From: Aureimonas sp. SA4125
GTDB lineage: Bacteria; Pseudomonadota; Alphaproteobacteria; Rhizobiales; Rhizobiaceae
NCBI RefSeq assembly: GCF_019973775.1
Contig: NZ_AP025032.1
Location: 3,348,001 to 3,412,000, forward strand
DNA length: 64,000 nt
Direction: 5' to 3'
The position numbers were made by a program, and so were the translations under genes. This document shows, in pieces, positions 1 to 7,894 of the stretch; positions within the stretch are counted from its first letter, which is position 1; each line of letters opens with the position of its first letter. A model generated the notes under the pieces. The model did no database searches. It had not been told where the DNA came from and worked only from the letters and a program-made list of their open reading frames with translations.

Positions 1-297
1 GAGCGAGAGCACGATGTCGCGGCCGGAAGCGGGCGCGGCGGGCGCGGCCGTCACCGTGCGTGGACCGGCGATGGCGAGGACCAGCAGGATCCACAGCAGC
101 CAGGACAGAACGAGGCGCCGCTTCTGCGAGGAGAGGACCGCCTGCCCGTCGGCGAAATCGGCGACGAGCGTCTCCGGCACACGCAGCGCGCCGCCCGCCT
201 CGCCCGAGGGCGACAGAAAGCGCATGGCGAGAAACGGCAGCGGCAGCAGCAGAAAGGCCAGCGGCCAGGCGAAGTCGAAGGCGGAGGGCGCGACCAT
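1..297 (-). CDS. VWA-domain (BatA-like) membrane protein, partial
   Basis: The reading frame opens at an ATG 2 bases after the stop of the DUF4381 gene and runs off the window start, giving 99 codons of N-terminus. It begins with a hydrophobic stretch around residues 9-24, has a second membrane segment around residues 64-79, and ends with GRDIVLSL. That last stretch matches the first strand of a von Willebrand A domain, where a DxSxS metal site normally follows but lies outside the window. Two N-terminal membrane segments before a VWA domain are typical of BatA proteins, which occur in MoxR/DUF58 operons. These loci are thought to act in envelope or protein-complex maturation; the exact role here is unknown. 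The order MoxR-DUF58-DUF4381-VWA supports the call. Confidence 0.85.
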   Translation of the reverse strand, partial: MVAPSAFDFAWPLAFLLLPLPFLAMRFLSPSGEAGGALRVPETLVADFADGQAVLSSQKRRLVLSWLLWILLVLAIAGPRTVTAAPAAPASGRDIVLSL

Positions 298-299
298 CG

Positions 300-758
300 T
301 CAGGCCCTGATGCCGCGGAAGAGGCTTTCCAGCCCCGCGCCGATGTCCTCGGCTTCCGATGCGCCGCCCGGCGCATAGAGCGCCGTGGTCAACCGGCGTC
401 CCGGACCCGCGGTGAAAAAGTCGGTGCCGAACTGCCGGTCGCAGGCGGTGGCGAAGTCGGGCCCGGCGAGAGCGGCGGCCGTCCCGTCCCGCGCCACCAC
501 CATCTTGCGCAGGAGCCGCGCCTCGGCCACCACCGCCGCCTCCGGCGGCAGCGACCGCGCGGCGGCGAGTTCGGCGAGGACGTTCATCCGAACCCGGCGC
601 CGACCCTTGATCCGTGTCGGCCAGAGAAGCGCCACCACCAGCGCCAGCAGAAGGCCGAGCGCGATGGGCAAAGCGAGGTCGCCGAGCGTCAGCGCGCTGG
701 CGGCCGGCGGCAGATGCGGCGGCCGGAGCGCGGCGAGGATCTTATCGGCGTCTTGCAT
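300..758 (-). CDS. DUF4381 domain-containing membrane protein
   Basis: This 152-residue protein has one membrane segment near residues 27-46, followed by a basic stretch (TRIKGRRRVR) and a cytoplasmic, mainly helical domain. This is the usual DUF4381 layout, and the length fits. The family has no established biochemical function but is found in MoxR-DUF58-VWA operons. The gene starts inside the end of the DUF58 gene (17-bp overlap) and is followed at once by the VWA gene, so translation is probably coupled. The family call rests mainly on context and topology. Confidence 0.75.
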   Translation of the reverse strand: MQDADKILAALRPPHLPPAASALTLGDLALPIALGLLLALVVALLWPTRIKGRRRVRMNVLAELAAARSLPPEAAVVAEARLLRKMVVARDGTAAALAGPDFATACDRQFGTDFFTAGPGRRLTTALYAPGGASEAEDIGAGLESLFRGIRA

Positions 759-1707
759 CGAAGCCCTCGATCAGACCGGCGAGATCCAGCGGCGGCAGCG
801 CGGCGTCGACGAGGAGCGCGCGGGCGCCGAGAAGCTCCAGCCGCCGGAGCCGCCGGTCGACGTCGCGCGTCGAGGGGAGCCCGCGGATCTCGCCCATTTC
901 GCGCCGGCCGTCCGCCGAGAGATAGGGATAGCTGCCCTCCGGCGTCTCGATCTCGAAGGCATCGGCGACCAGAAGGACGTCGATGGCGGCCTTGTGCGCG
1001 ATATCGCGCATGACCGCGTCGAACTCGGCACCCGGATGATCGAGCGCGGTGGCGACGAGCAGCGTACCGTCATGCGGCAGGGCGCGGGCGGCGGATTCGA
1101 GGATCGCGGCGAGCGGCGGATCCTCGACGGGACCGGGCGCGGCCAGCGCGGCAGCATGGGCCGCAGCGAGCCGCCCGGCAACGGCCTTCATCGCGCGGTC
1201 GCCGGCGCCGGGCCGGTGGAAGAAGCTCTGGCGCCCCGTTCCGGCGAAGACGCCGACACGGCCGCCCTGCCCCGCGACGCGCCAGCCGGCAAGCGTCAGG
1301 GCCTCCGCCGCCGCCACCGAGCGAAAGGCGCGTTTGGTGCCAAAGAGCATGGACGGCCGAAAATCGGCCACGAGCAGAACCGAGCGCTCGCGCTCGTCGC
1401 GAAAGGTGCGCACATGCAGCCGGCCGGTGCGCGCCGTGGTGTTGCGGTCGATGTGGCGGACGTCGTCGCCATACATGAAGGGACGGATGTCGTCGGTCTC
1501 CAGCCCTCGGCCACGCCGGCGCGTGACGATGCCGCCCGGCAGCATCATCGTGCGTGCCCCCGACCCGGCCTCGCCGGCCTCGATGAGGTGGCGCATCCAC
1601 AACAGGTGCTCGGTCGCAAGGCTGGTTCCGGAAGGGCCAGGTCCCATCCCTCCGGGCCCCGCCCCGCTCGCGCTGTCCACGGCGCGGCCCTCAGAGCGGC
1701 CTGACAT
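742..1707 (-). CDS. DUF58 domain-containing protein
   Basis: This 321-residue protein carries the DUF58 signature in its first half: a block reading DIRPFMYGDDVRHIDRN, followed by ARTGRLHVRTFRDERERSV and a VWA-like strand VLLVADFRPSM. DUF58 proteins are partners of MoxR ATPases and often have a degenerate VWA fold. No membrane segment is apparent. The start overlaps the end of the MoxR gene by 17 bp, indicating coupled translation. An internal ATG at residue 21 is possible, so the first 20 residues, which are glycine- and serine-rich, may not be translated. Confidence 0.88.
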   Translation of the reverse strand: MSGRSEGRAVDSASGAGPGGMGPGPSGTSLATEHLLWMRHLIEAGEAGSGARTMMLPGGIVTRRRGRGLETDDIRPFMYGDDVRHIDRNTTARTGRLHVRTFRDERERSVLLVADFRPSMLFGTKRAFRSVAAAEALTLAGWRVAGQGGRVGVFAGTGRQSFFHRPGAGDRAMKAVAGRLAAAHAAALAAPGPVEDPPLAAILESAARALPHDGTLLVATALDHPGAEFDAVMRDIAHKAAIDVLLVADAFEIETPEGSYPYLSADGRREMGEIRGLPSTRDVDRRLRRLELLGARALLVDAALPPLDLAGLIEGFDARRR

Positions 1708-2689
1708 GGTCGAGCAGCATGGCGATCACCCCGCGCGGCGTCGCGCCATCGGCGCTGGCGCGCCAGGTCAGCAGCGTGCGGTGCGCCAGGATGTCGGGCG
1801 CCAGTTCCGACACGTCCTCGGGCATGACGTAGTCACGACCCTGGAGATAGGCCCGCGCCTTGGCGGCGGCGGCGAGCGCCAGCGTGCCGCGCGGCGAGGC
1901 CGGGTGCTCGATCGCCTTGCCGATGTCGGAATCCTTCGGCGCGCTGCGGGGCGCGGTGACGAGGCGGACGATGAAATCCTTGATCGCCGGCGAAAGGTGC
2001 ACCGCCATCGCCGCCTCGCGCGCCGCGCGCACCTCGGCCAGCGTCAGCTTCATCGCCATGGCGCCGGAATGCATGACCGTCTCCGCCTCGACGAGATCGA
2101 GAATGCGCCGCTCGGCGGCGGCATCGGGCAGGCCGACGACGACATGCATGAGAAACCGGTCGAGCTGCGCCTCGGGCAGCGGAAACGTGCCTTCCTGGTC
2201 GATCGGATTTTGCGTGGCGACGACCATGAACGGGTCGGGCAGCCGGTGCGTCTCGCCGCCCGCGGTCACCTGGCCCTCCGCCATGGCCTCCAGCAGCGCC
2301 GACTGCACTTTCGGCGGCGCGCGGTTGATCTCGTCGACGAGAACGAGGGAGGCGAAGACGGGGCCCGGCGCGAACTCGAAGCCGCCGCGGTCGGGCTGCC
2401 AGATCGGCGTTCCCGTGATGTCGGCCGGCATCAGGTCGGGCGTGCACTGGATGCGGTGGAAGGTGCTTTCGAGGCCCTCGGCCAGGCGCTTGACGGCGCG
2501 TGTCTTGGCAAGACCCGGCATGCCTTCGACGAGGAGATGGCCACCGGAGAGAAGCCCGATCAGGAGGCGCTCGACCAGCGCCTCGCAGCCGATCAACCCG
2601 TCCTGCAGGCCGTTCTTGAGCGCTGCGATGCGATCGCGGGTCATATCCGCGCCGCCCTCGGGCCGCGCGATCAAAGTCTGCGAATTCAA
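1691..2689 (-). CDS. MoxR-family AAA+ ATPase
   Basis: The protein is a MoxR AAA+ ATPase with a Walker A motif GMPGLAKT in HLLVEGMPGLAKTRAVKR, a Walker B region LVLVDEINRAPPKVQSAL, a sensor 1 region FMVVATQNPIDQEGTFPLPEAQ and the conserved LDRFLMHV. MoxR proteins act as chaperone-like ATPases with DUF58 and VWA partners. I chose a TTG start at 2689 because a GGAGGAGG sequence lies just upstream, giving 332 residues, normal for the family. A longer frame from 2755 (354 residues) and a shorter ATG start are alternatives. It is the first gene of the four-gene operon. Confidence 0.9.
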   Translation of the reverse strand: MNSQTLIARPEGGADMTRDRIAALKNGLQDGLIGCEALVERLLIGLLSGGHLLVEGMPGLAKTRAVKRLAEGLESTFHRIQCTPDLMPADITGTPIWQPDRGGFEFAPGPVFASLVLVDEINRAPPKVQSALLEAMAEGQVTAGGETHRLPDPFMVVATQNPIDQEGTFPLPEAQLDRFLMHVVVGLPDAAAERRILDLVEAETVMHSGAMAMKLTLAEVRAAREAAMAVHLSPAIKDFIVRLVTAPRSAPKDSDIGKAIEHPASPRGTLALAAAAKARAYLQGRDYVMPEDVSELAPDILAHRTLLTWRASADGATPRGVIAMLLDHVRPL

Positions 2690-2896
2690 TGCCTCGCCTC
2701 CTCCCGGGTGCCCAGTCCGGAGCTCTGGCTTACGAAGGGAATCGACGGTCGTCAACCTGAAGCAAAACGTCTCGCGCGATCGTCATGCCGGGCTGCGGCG
2801 ACGCGGCCCGTGTGCGCTCGCGTGGGATGTTAGTCCGTCATGACGCCGACAAGGAGCCTCGCTAAGGTCCGCCGCATCAGCAGAATCGGAGCATGC

Positions 2897-3793
2897 ATGG
2901 GACAGACCGCCTTCACCAATCCCGGGCAATTCTATAGGGGCAACATCCATACCCATTCGACCGCCTCGGACGGCGTGCGCACACCGGAAGAGGTTTGCCG
3001 TACCTATCGCGAGGCGGGCTACGACTTCCTCTGCCTCTCCGATCACTTCATGGAGCGCTTCGGCTTCCCCGTCGTCGACACCACGGCCTATCGAACCGCG
3101 GACTTCACCACGATCTTCGGCGCGGAGATCCACGCGCTTCAGAACAGCCATGGCGAGCTCTGGCATCTCCTGGCCTGCGGCCTGCCCCTGGACTTCGAAA
3201 AGCTCGGTGATGGCGAGGATGCGGTGTCTCTCGCCAAGCGGGCGGTCGCGGCCGGCGCCTTTCTCGGCATCGCCCATCCGCAGTGGTCGCAGCTGACCAT
3301 CGAGGACGGTCGGCAGATGGCCGGCATTGCCCATTCCGTCGAGGTCTACAATACCGGCTGCCATCTCGAATGCGACCGGCCCGACGGCACGGCCCTTCTC
3401 GACGCGCTCCTGTCGGAAGGTCATCGCCTGACCGGTTACGCCGCCGACGACGCGCATTTCAAGAGCCATGACTATCTCGGCGGCTGGATGATGGTGAAGG
3501 CGGAAGCCAACGAGCCGGAAGCGCTGCTTTCGGCGATGAAGGCCGGCGCCTTCTACTCCTCGCGCGGCCCGGTGATCGAGAACATCGTCGTCGCCGGCAA
3601 GATGATCAGCGTCGACTGCGCGCCCGCCGCCGGCGTCGCCATCGTCGGCCGCGGCAGCCGCGCCGAGTACGTCGGCGGCGAGGCGCTCACCCATGCCGAC
3701 CTGCCGATCGAGCGCTTCACCGGCGACTGGTGCCGCGTCGTGGTGATGGACGAGGCCGGCAAGCAGGCCTGGTCGAACCCGATCTGGCTGTAG
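2897..3793 (+). CDS. PHP-domain metal-dependent phosphoesterase-like protein
   Basis: The N-terminus carries the PHP signature: GNIHTHSTASDG gives the metal-binding HxH (H18, H20), followed by SDHF near residue 49, GAEIHA and AHPQW. PHP proteins are metal-dependent phosphoesterases or nucleases; the substrate cannot be told from sequence. The chosen ATG has a GGAG ribosome site five bases upstream. An in-frame ATG 19 codons earlier lacks a good site. The protein is 298 residues, and its last 60 or so residues form a beta-rich C-terminal part ending in WSNPIWL. It stands alone, divergent from the MoxR operon. Confidence 0.85.
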   Translation: MGQTAFTNPGQFYRGNIHTHSTASDGVRTPEEVCRTYREAGYDFLCLSDHFMERFGFPVVDTTAYRTADFTTIFGAEIHALQNSHGELWHLLACGLPLDFEKLGDGEDAVSLAKRAVAAGAFLGIAHPQWSQLTIEDGRQMAGIAHSVEVYNTGCHLECDRPDGTALLDALLSEGHRLTGYAADDAHFKSHDYLGGWMMVKAEANEPEALLSAMKAGAFYSSRGPVIENIVVAGKMISVDCAPAAGVAIVGRGSRAEYVGGEALTHADLPIERFTGDWCRVVVMDEAGKQAWSNPIWL

Positions 3794-3871
3794 GTCAATC
3801 TCGAAGGGAATAGGCTGACGAGCGGGTCTATCCGCGGACGTCAGGCGGCTTCCTGGCGCGACCCTCGCAGG

Positions 3872-4002
3872 CTCGTCAGCCCGGCCTTGAGCCGGGCCTC
3901 ATGCCGAGGCACTCTCCCAATCCTTCGGTTCAGGAGGGGGTCGACGGCGCTCGACCCGGCTCGGAAATTTCGACTTCATCCCGGTTCAAGCCCGGGAGGA
4001 CG
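3872..4002. repeat. Degenerate copy of a Rhizobiales-style intergenic repeat
   Basis: The left edge matches, over about 39 positions with few mismatches, the left edge of the repeat at 14492-14638 (CTCGTCA, CCCGGCC, GAGCCGGG, CATGCCGAGGC). The right edge (CATCCCGGTTCAAG then CCCGGGAGGACG) matches the right edge of that copy less well. The middle is diverged. It fills the gap between the PHP gene and the small membrane-protein gene. I saw no gene in this stretch. Confidence 0.6.
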
Positions 4003-4047
4003 GAGGCACATGAGGAATTCGTCTCTGTCACGAAGCCCGCAGCACCC

Positions 4048-4212
4048 TCAGTCCAGCATCCAGAACACCGCTCCCAGCACGATCGCGAACACCGCAATCG
4101 AGCCGATCATGCGCACGGTGCCATCGGTCATGTTGGCATCGAAGATATAGTCCATGAACGGCGGCCACGGCTTGCCGATGCGCTGGTTGGGTTCGTCCGG
4201 CAGCTTTTCCAT
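4048..4212 (-). CDS. Small single-pass membrane protein, 54 residues
   Basis: A 54-codon frame opens with MEKLPDEPNQRIGKPWPP and ends with a C-terminal hydrophobic helix at about residues 35-53 (MIGSIAVFAIVLGAVFWML) followed by one Asp. The start is preceded by a perfect AAGGAG ribosome site seven bases upstream, and codon choice looks like its neighbours. The layout is a short polar N-terminus with a tail-anchored helix. I do not recognise the family. Small tail-anchored proteins of this size are often accessory subunits of membrane complexes, but nothing here names a partner. Confidence 0.65.
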   Translation of the reverse strand: MEKLPDEPNQRIGKPWPPFMDYIFDANMTDGTVRMIGSIAVFAIVLGAVFWMLD

Positions 4213-4373
4213 CGTTGCTCCTTGCATTTCCGGCTGGTCACGAGTCGTAAGATCCTGTCGCGGTGCCGTTCAGCCGAACATCCCCGGCCGACGAAGGGTT
4301 CCTGCCGATGCCGCCGTCCGGGCACCTGGCACGATCTCCGCCTGGGTGTTCCGCACCGAGGACGGGCGGACGC

Positions 4374-5096
4374 TCAGGTCCGGAACACCATCTCGATCCG
4401 GTCCGCCAGGAATCGCGCACGCGAAAACTGGATCGGCTGGTGCTCCGTGTCGAGATTGACCGAGTCGGTGACCAGCACCACGGCGTCCGCGGGACAGGCG
4501 AGATGCTCGGCGTCGCGGGCCGAGACCCTGGCGGCGGAGACTCGGGTTTCCTTGCGTCGGTAGTCGTCGACACCTTCGGCCGCGAGCGCCCTTGTGATCG
4601 AGCCGGTCTCGGCATAGGCGGCGATGATGCCGGGAAAGCGCTCGGCCGGAAACCAGGACGTGGCGATCGACATCGGCAGGCCGTCGGCGACGTTCAGCGT
4701 TTCCAGCCGGTGCAGCGGCGCGCCGGGCTTCAGCCCCAGCTCCCCGGCGATCGCTGCCGTCGCCGGCTCGCGTCCCGAGGAGATCAGCCGGCCGGCGGGC
4801 TGGCGCGACTGGCTGGTGATGTTCTCCGAGAACCGCGTCCGCGCGCCGACGGGATAGGCGATTCGCGCCGGCCGGCGCTCGACGAAGGTGCCGCGACCGC
4901 GCTCGGCCCGCACGATGCCTTCGGCCTGCAGGACCGCGATCGCCCGCCGCACCGTGTGGCGGTTGACCTGGAACCGATCGGCCAGCACCGCCTCGACCGG
5001 TAGCTGGTCCATCGCCCCCTCGCTGTCGGCGATCATGGCCCGGATCGCGTCCGCCACCTTGCGCCAACGGGCAATGCCCTCATCCCCTGCGATCAC
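4374..5096 (-). CDS. phnF: PhnF, GntR/HutC-family repressor of phosphonate genes
   Basis: The first 75 residues form a GntR winged helix, with ADRFQVNRHTVRRAIAVLQAEG as the recognition region and ERGRGTFV as the wing. The rest is a UTRA effector domain. PhnF regulators of this subfamily control C-P lyase operons and respond to phosphorus status or a phosphonate-derived ligand. The gene is divergent from phnG with 129 bp between them, and that gap contains a HutC-type operator. The start is a GTG; length is 240 residues, normal for PhnF. It probably represses phnG onward and itself. Confidence 0.92.
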   Translation of the reverse strand: MIAGDEGIARWRKVADAIRAMIADSEGAMDQLPVEAVLADRFQVNRHTVRRAIAVLQAEGIVRAERGRGTFVERRPARIAYPVGARTRFSENITSQSRQPAGRLISSGREPATAAIAGELGLKPGAPLHRLETLNVADGLPMSIATSWFPAERFPGIIAAYAETGSITRALAAEGVDDYRRKETRVSAARVSARDAEHLACPADAVVLVTDSVNLDTEHQPIQFSRARFLADRIEMVFRT

Positions 5097-5141
5097 TGGC
5101 CTGTCCCTCTCTCGTCCGCGAAATTCCGTGAAATGCAGCGA

Positions 5142-5159
5142 GTGTCATTGTGCTGTCAC
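5142..5159 (+). promoter_or_regulatory. Pho box upstream of phnG
   Basis: Two 7-bp repeats, GTGTCAT and CTGTCAC, are separated by 4 bp. This is the 11-bp spacing and CTGTCAT-like sequence of PhoB binding sites. It lies about 65 bp before the phnG start, so activation by PhoB under phosphate limitation is likely. The call is by motif only. Confidence 0.65.
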
Positions 5160-5194
5160 GGCTTTGCCGGTAGATACCAGACATCAGATGTAGA

Positions 5195-5212
5195 TGTCTA
5201 TACAAATAGACA
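5195..5212. promoter_or_regulatory. Probable PhnF operator
   Basis: A perfect inverted repeat, TGTCTAT-ACAA-ATAGACA, lies just before the phnG ribosome site. Within it, GTCTATAC matches the HutC-subfamily GntR operator consensus GTMTAKAC. A second inverted repeat overlaps it upstream (AGACATC at 5179-5185 and GATGTCT at 5193-5199). The site would block phnG transcription when PhnF is bound. Confidence 0.65.
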
Positions 5213-5225
5213 AATAGGGACAGAC

Positions 5226-5699
5226 ATGGCAGATGCTTCTCCCGGCCAGCAGACGCTAGACATCGCAAGGCGACGGCGCGCCATGGCGGCCTTCGCGATC
5301 GCCGACACCGCCGTCCTCGCCGCCGGCTGGCGGGCCATTGGCGGCAGCATGCGGGCGACGGCGTTGCGCGGGCCCGAAGCCGGTCTGGTGATGCTGCGCG
5401 GGCGCATCGGTGGCGGTGGCGCGCCGTTCAATCTCGGCGAGGCGAGCGTCACCCGGGCAACGGTGCGGCTCGGCTCCGGCGAAGTCGGCCACGCCATGGT
5501 GCTCGGCCGCGACCTGGCGCGGGCGGAACTGGCCGCGATCCTCGATGCCGCCTTCCAGCGGCCGGAATGGCGCGAGCGCATCGGCGCCGAGATCGTCGAG
5601 CCGGTCCTGGCGGCGCAAGCCCAGGACGACCGGCAGCGTGCCGAGGAGACGCAGGCGACGCGCGTCGACTTCTTCACCGTCGTCAGAGGAGAAGACTGA
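5226..5699 (+). CDS. phnG: PhnG, C-P lyase core subunit
   Basis: PhnG is part of the PhnGHIJ core complex. With PhnI, PhnH and PhnL it is needed to form the ribose 1-phosphonate triphosphate from ATP and alkylphosphonate. The 157-residue protein shows the family features ARRRRAMAAFAIAD, a GLVMLRGRIGGGGAPFNLGEA block and a C-terminal TRVDFFTVVRGED. I chose the ATG at 5226, 13 bp after the inferred operator, because it fits the family length; an upstream in-frame start would lie inside the operator region. The stop overlaps the phnH start (ATGA). Confidence 0.95.
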   Translation: MADASPGQQTLDIARRRRAMAAFAIADTAVLAAGWRAIGGSMRATALRGPEAGLVMLRGRIGGGGAPFNLGEASVTRATVRLGSGEVGHAMVLGRDLARAELAAILDAAFQRPEWRERIGAEIVEPVLAAQAQDDRQRAEETQATRVDFFTVVRGED

Positions 5700-6334
5700 T
5701 GAGCACGTCCGAGAGTAATGGCAACGACCGCGCCTCTTCGCGCAGCGGCGTCGATGGCGGCTTCACCAATCCGGTCTTCGATTCCCAGGCGATATTCGCG
5801 GGCGTGATGCAGGCGATGTCGCGACCCGGCACCCCGGTCGATCTCGGGTCCCGCGTCCGGGCGCCGCATGTCCTGGCGCCGGCGGCCGCCAGCATTCTCG
5901 CCGCGCTCGCCGACTACGACACGCCGGTCTGGCTCGACGAGGGCCTGCGCCACGACGGCGAGGCGGGTCGCTGGGTCTCCTTCCAGACCGGCGCGATTCT
6001 CGTCGCCGATCCTGCCAGGGCCCGCTTTGCCGTCTGTTCGGCTCGGGCAGACGTACCGAATCTCAGCACATTCGCGATCGGCACCCCGGACTATCCCGAT
6101 CGCTCGGCGACCCTCATCGTGATGCTGGAATCGCTCGACGGCGGGCCGGCGCTGCGGCTTTCCGGTCCCGGCATCGAGACATCAGCGCGCATCGCGCCAA
6201 AGTCGCTGTCCCCCGTCTTCTTCGCCGACTGGGCGATCAACAACGCCCTCTTTCCCCGCGGCGTCGACGTCCTCCTCGTCGCCGGCAGCCAGGTCATCGG
6301 CCTGCCGCGCACGACGAAAATCCGGAGCGCCTGA
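5699..6334 (+). CDS. phnH: PhnH, C-P lyase core subunit
   Basis: This 211-residue protein carries the PhnH features FTNPVFDSQAIFAGVMQAMSRPGTP near the N-terminus and a C-terminal FPRGVDVLLVAGSQVIGLPRTT. PhnH belongs to the PhnGHIJ core complex of C-P lyase. The ATG overlaps the phnG stop, so the two are translationally coupled. The first 20 residues (STSESNGNDRASSRSG) look like a disordered extension compared with most PhnH proteins. Confidence 0.95.
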   Translation: MSTSESNGNDRASSRSGVDGGFTNPVFDSQAIFAGVMQAMSRPGTPVDLGSRVRAPHVLAPAAASILAALADYDTPVWLDEGLRHDGEAGRWVSFQTGAILVADPARARFAVCSARADVPNLSTFAIGTPDYPDRSATLIVMLESLDGGPALRLSGPGIETSARIAPKSLSPVFFADWAINNALFPRGVDVLLVAGSQVIGLPRTTKIRSA

Positions 6335-6335
6335 G

Positions 6336-7436
6336 ATGTACGTCGCCGTCAAGGGTGGCGAGGCCGCCATCGCCAATGCCCATCAGCTGCTCGCCGACCG
6401 GCGCCGCGGCGACCGCACCGTTCCGGCGCTGTCGCTGGAGCAGATCGCCGGACAGTTCTCGCTGGGAATCGACCGGGTGATGGCCGAGGGCTCGCTCTAC
6501 GACGTCGAACTCGCCGCCATGGCCGTGCGCCAGTCGCGCGGCGATCTCATCGAGGCGATCTTCCTCCTGCGCGCCTATCGCACGACACTGCCGCGCTTCG
6601 GCGCCGCCGTCCCGCTCGACACCGGCAAGATGGCGATCGAGCGGCGCATCTCGGCGACCTACAAGGATCTGCCGGGCGGGCAGCTGCTGGGGCCCACCTT
6701 CGATTACACCCACCGCCTGATCGATCCGGCCATGGCCGGCGACGATCCGGTCGAGGCCGGCCTTCGCCGTCCCCTCCAACCGGGCGACGCCCCTTGCCCG
6801 AGGGTCACCGACCTTCTCGGCGACGAGGGCCTGATCGAGCCGGATGCCGCGGCGGAGGGCCCCGAGCCCGGCGACCTGACACGCGAGCCACTGGAATTTC
6901 CCGCCGGGCGCGACCTGCGCCTGCAGGCCCTCGCCCGCGGCGACGAGGGGTTCCTCCTGTCGCTCGCCTATTCGACCCAGCGCGGCTACGCCCGCACCCA
7001 TCCCTTCGTCGGCGAGATCCGCATCGGCCTCGTCGAGGTCGAGGTCGACATGCCCGAGCTCGGCTTTGCCGTGCCGATCGGGCGCGTGCGCCTCACCGAA
7101 TGCCAGATGGTCAACCAGTTCAAGGGCTCGGCCAGGGAGCCGCCGCAGTTCACCCGCGGCTACGGCCTCGTCTTCGGGCAGTCCGAGCGCAAGGCGATGG
7201 CGATGAGCCTCGTCGACCGGGCGCTGAGGGCGGACGAGTTCGGCGAGGAGCGAACCGCCCCGGCGCAGGACGAGGAGTTCGTCATCGCCCATTCCGACAA
7301 CGTCCAGGCGACCGGCTTCGTCGAGCACCTGAAGCTGCCGCACTACGTCGACTTCCAGGCCGAGCTCGACCTCGTCCGCCGGATGCGCGCCGAGCATGCC
7401 GCAGCCGCAGATGATCTCAAGGATGCAGCGGAATGA
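6336..7436 (+). CDS. phnI: PhnI, C-P lyase nucleosidase subunit
   Basis: PhnI catalyses the displacement of adenine from ATP by the phosphonate, together with PhnG, PhnH and PhnL. The protein is 366 residues, full length for the family. It starts MYVAVKGGEAAIANAHQLLADRRRG and contains RGYARTHPFVGEIRIG, VEVDMPELGFAVPIGRVRLTECQMVNQF and, near the C-terminus, SDNVQATGFVEHLKLPHYVDFQAELDLVR. It starts one base after the phnH stop. Unusually, phnJ does not follow directly: an antisense HicAB remnant occupies the next 900 bp. Confidence 0.95.
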   Translation: MYVAVKGGEAAIANAHQLLADRRRGDRTVPALSLEQIAGQFSLGIDRVMAEGSLYDVELAAMAVRQSRGDLIEAIFLLRAYRTTLPRFGAAVPLDTGKMAIERRISATYKDLPGGQLLGPTFDYTHRLIDPAMAGDDPVEAGLRRPLQPGDAPCPRVTDLLGDEGLIEPDAAAEGPEPGDLTREPLEFPAGRDLRLQALARGDEGFLLSLAYSTQRGYARTHPFVGEIRIGLVEVEVDMPELGFAVPIGRVRLTECQMVNQFKGSAREPPQFTRGYGLVFGQSERKAMAMSLVDRALRADEFGEERTAPAQDEEFVIAHSDNVQATGFVEHLKLPHYVDFQAELDLVRRMRAEHAAAADDLKDAAE

Positions 7437-7468
7437 ATGGTCAAGAACGGGTCGAGAAATCGACGAGG

Positions 7469-7894
7469 TCAGGCGGCGATTGTCTCGATCACCACGCGCC
7501 GGCCGAGCAAGACAAGCGTTGTCTCCAACATGGCGAGCTTGGTCGGATGGTCCGGGTCGAGAATTCGGCGCACCAGCTTCTCGTCCTTGCCAAGCCGCCG
7601 CGCCAGTTCAGCCTGGCTGATGCCGCTGTCCCGGAATGCTTCGCAGACGGCAAGTTTCATCGCGTCGCTTGCCCCGACGGGGATGGCGAAGTCGCCTCCG
7701 GCATCGGAAGCGGCCGGCAGGTTTCGGCCGTCGCGCAACGCCCACCGCAAGGCAATGCCGAGAACTTCGCTCGCTCCGGCAATCGCCGCGTCACGCGTGG
7801 CCGCGCCGCTGATCGCCTCCGGCACATCAGGAAAGGTCACGACGAAACCGCCTTCAGGATCAGCTTCCAGTCGGGCGGGATAGATCAGGCGCAT
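7469..7894 (-). CDS. hicB: HicB-type antitoxin with XRE-like helix-turn-helix
   Basis: The first 65 residues form the partial RNase-H-like HicB fold (MRLIYPARLEADPEGGFVVTFPDVPEA, then ATRDAAIAGASEVLGIAL). The C-terminal part has a helix-turn-helix (ISQAELARRLGKDEKLVRRILDPDH) that would bind its own promoter. The ATG has an AAGGAAA ribosome site. HicB neutralises the HicA mRNA-cleaving toxin and represses the operon. Here the adjoining hicA carries a nonsense codon, and hicA and hicB share one frame with no stop between them. The module is antisense to phnI and phnJ and sits between them. Confidence 0.85.
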   Translation of the reverse strand: MRLIYPARLEADPEGGFVVTFPDVPEAISGAATRDAAIAGASEVLGIALRWALRDGRNLPAASDAGGDFAIPVGASDAMKLAVCEAFRDSGISQAELARRLGKDEKLVRRILDPDHPTKLAMLETTLVLLGRRVVIETIAA

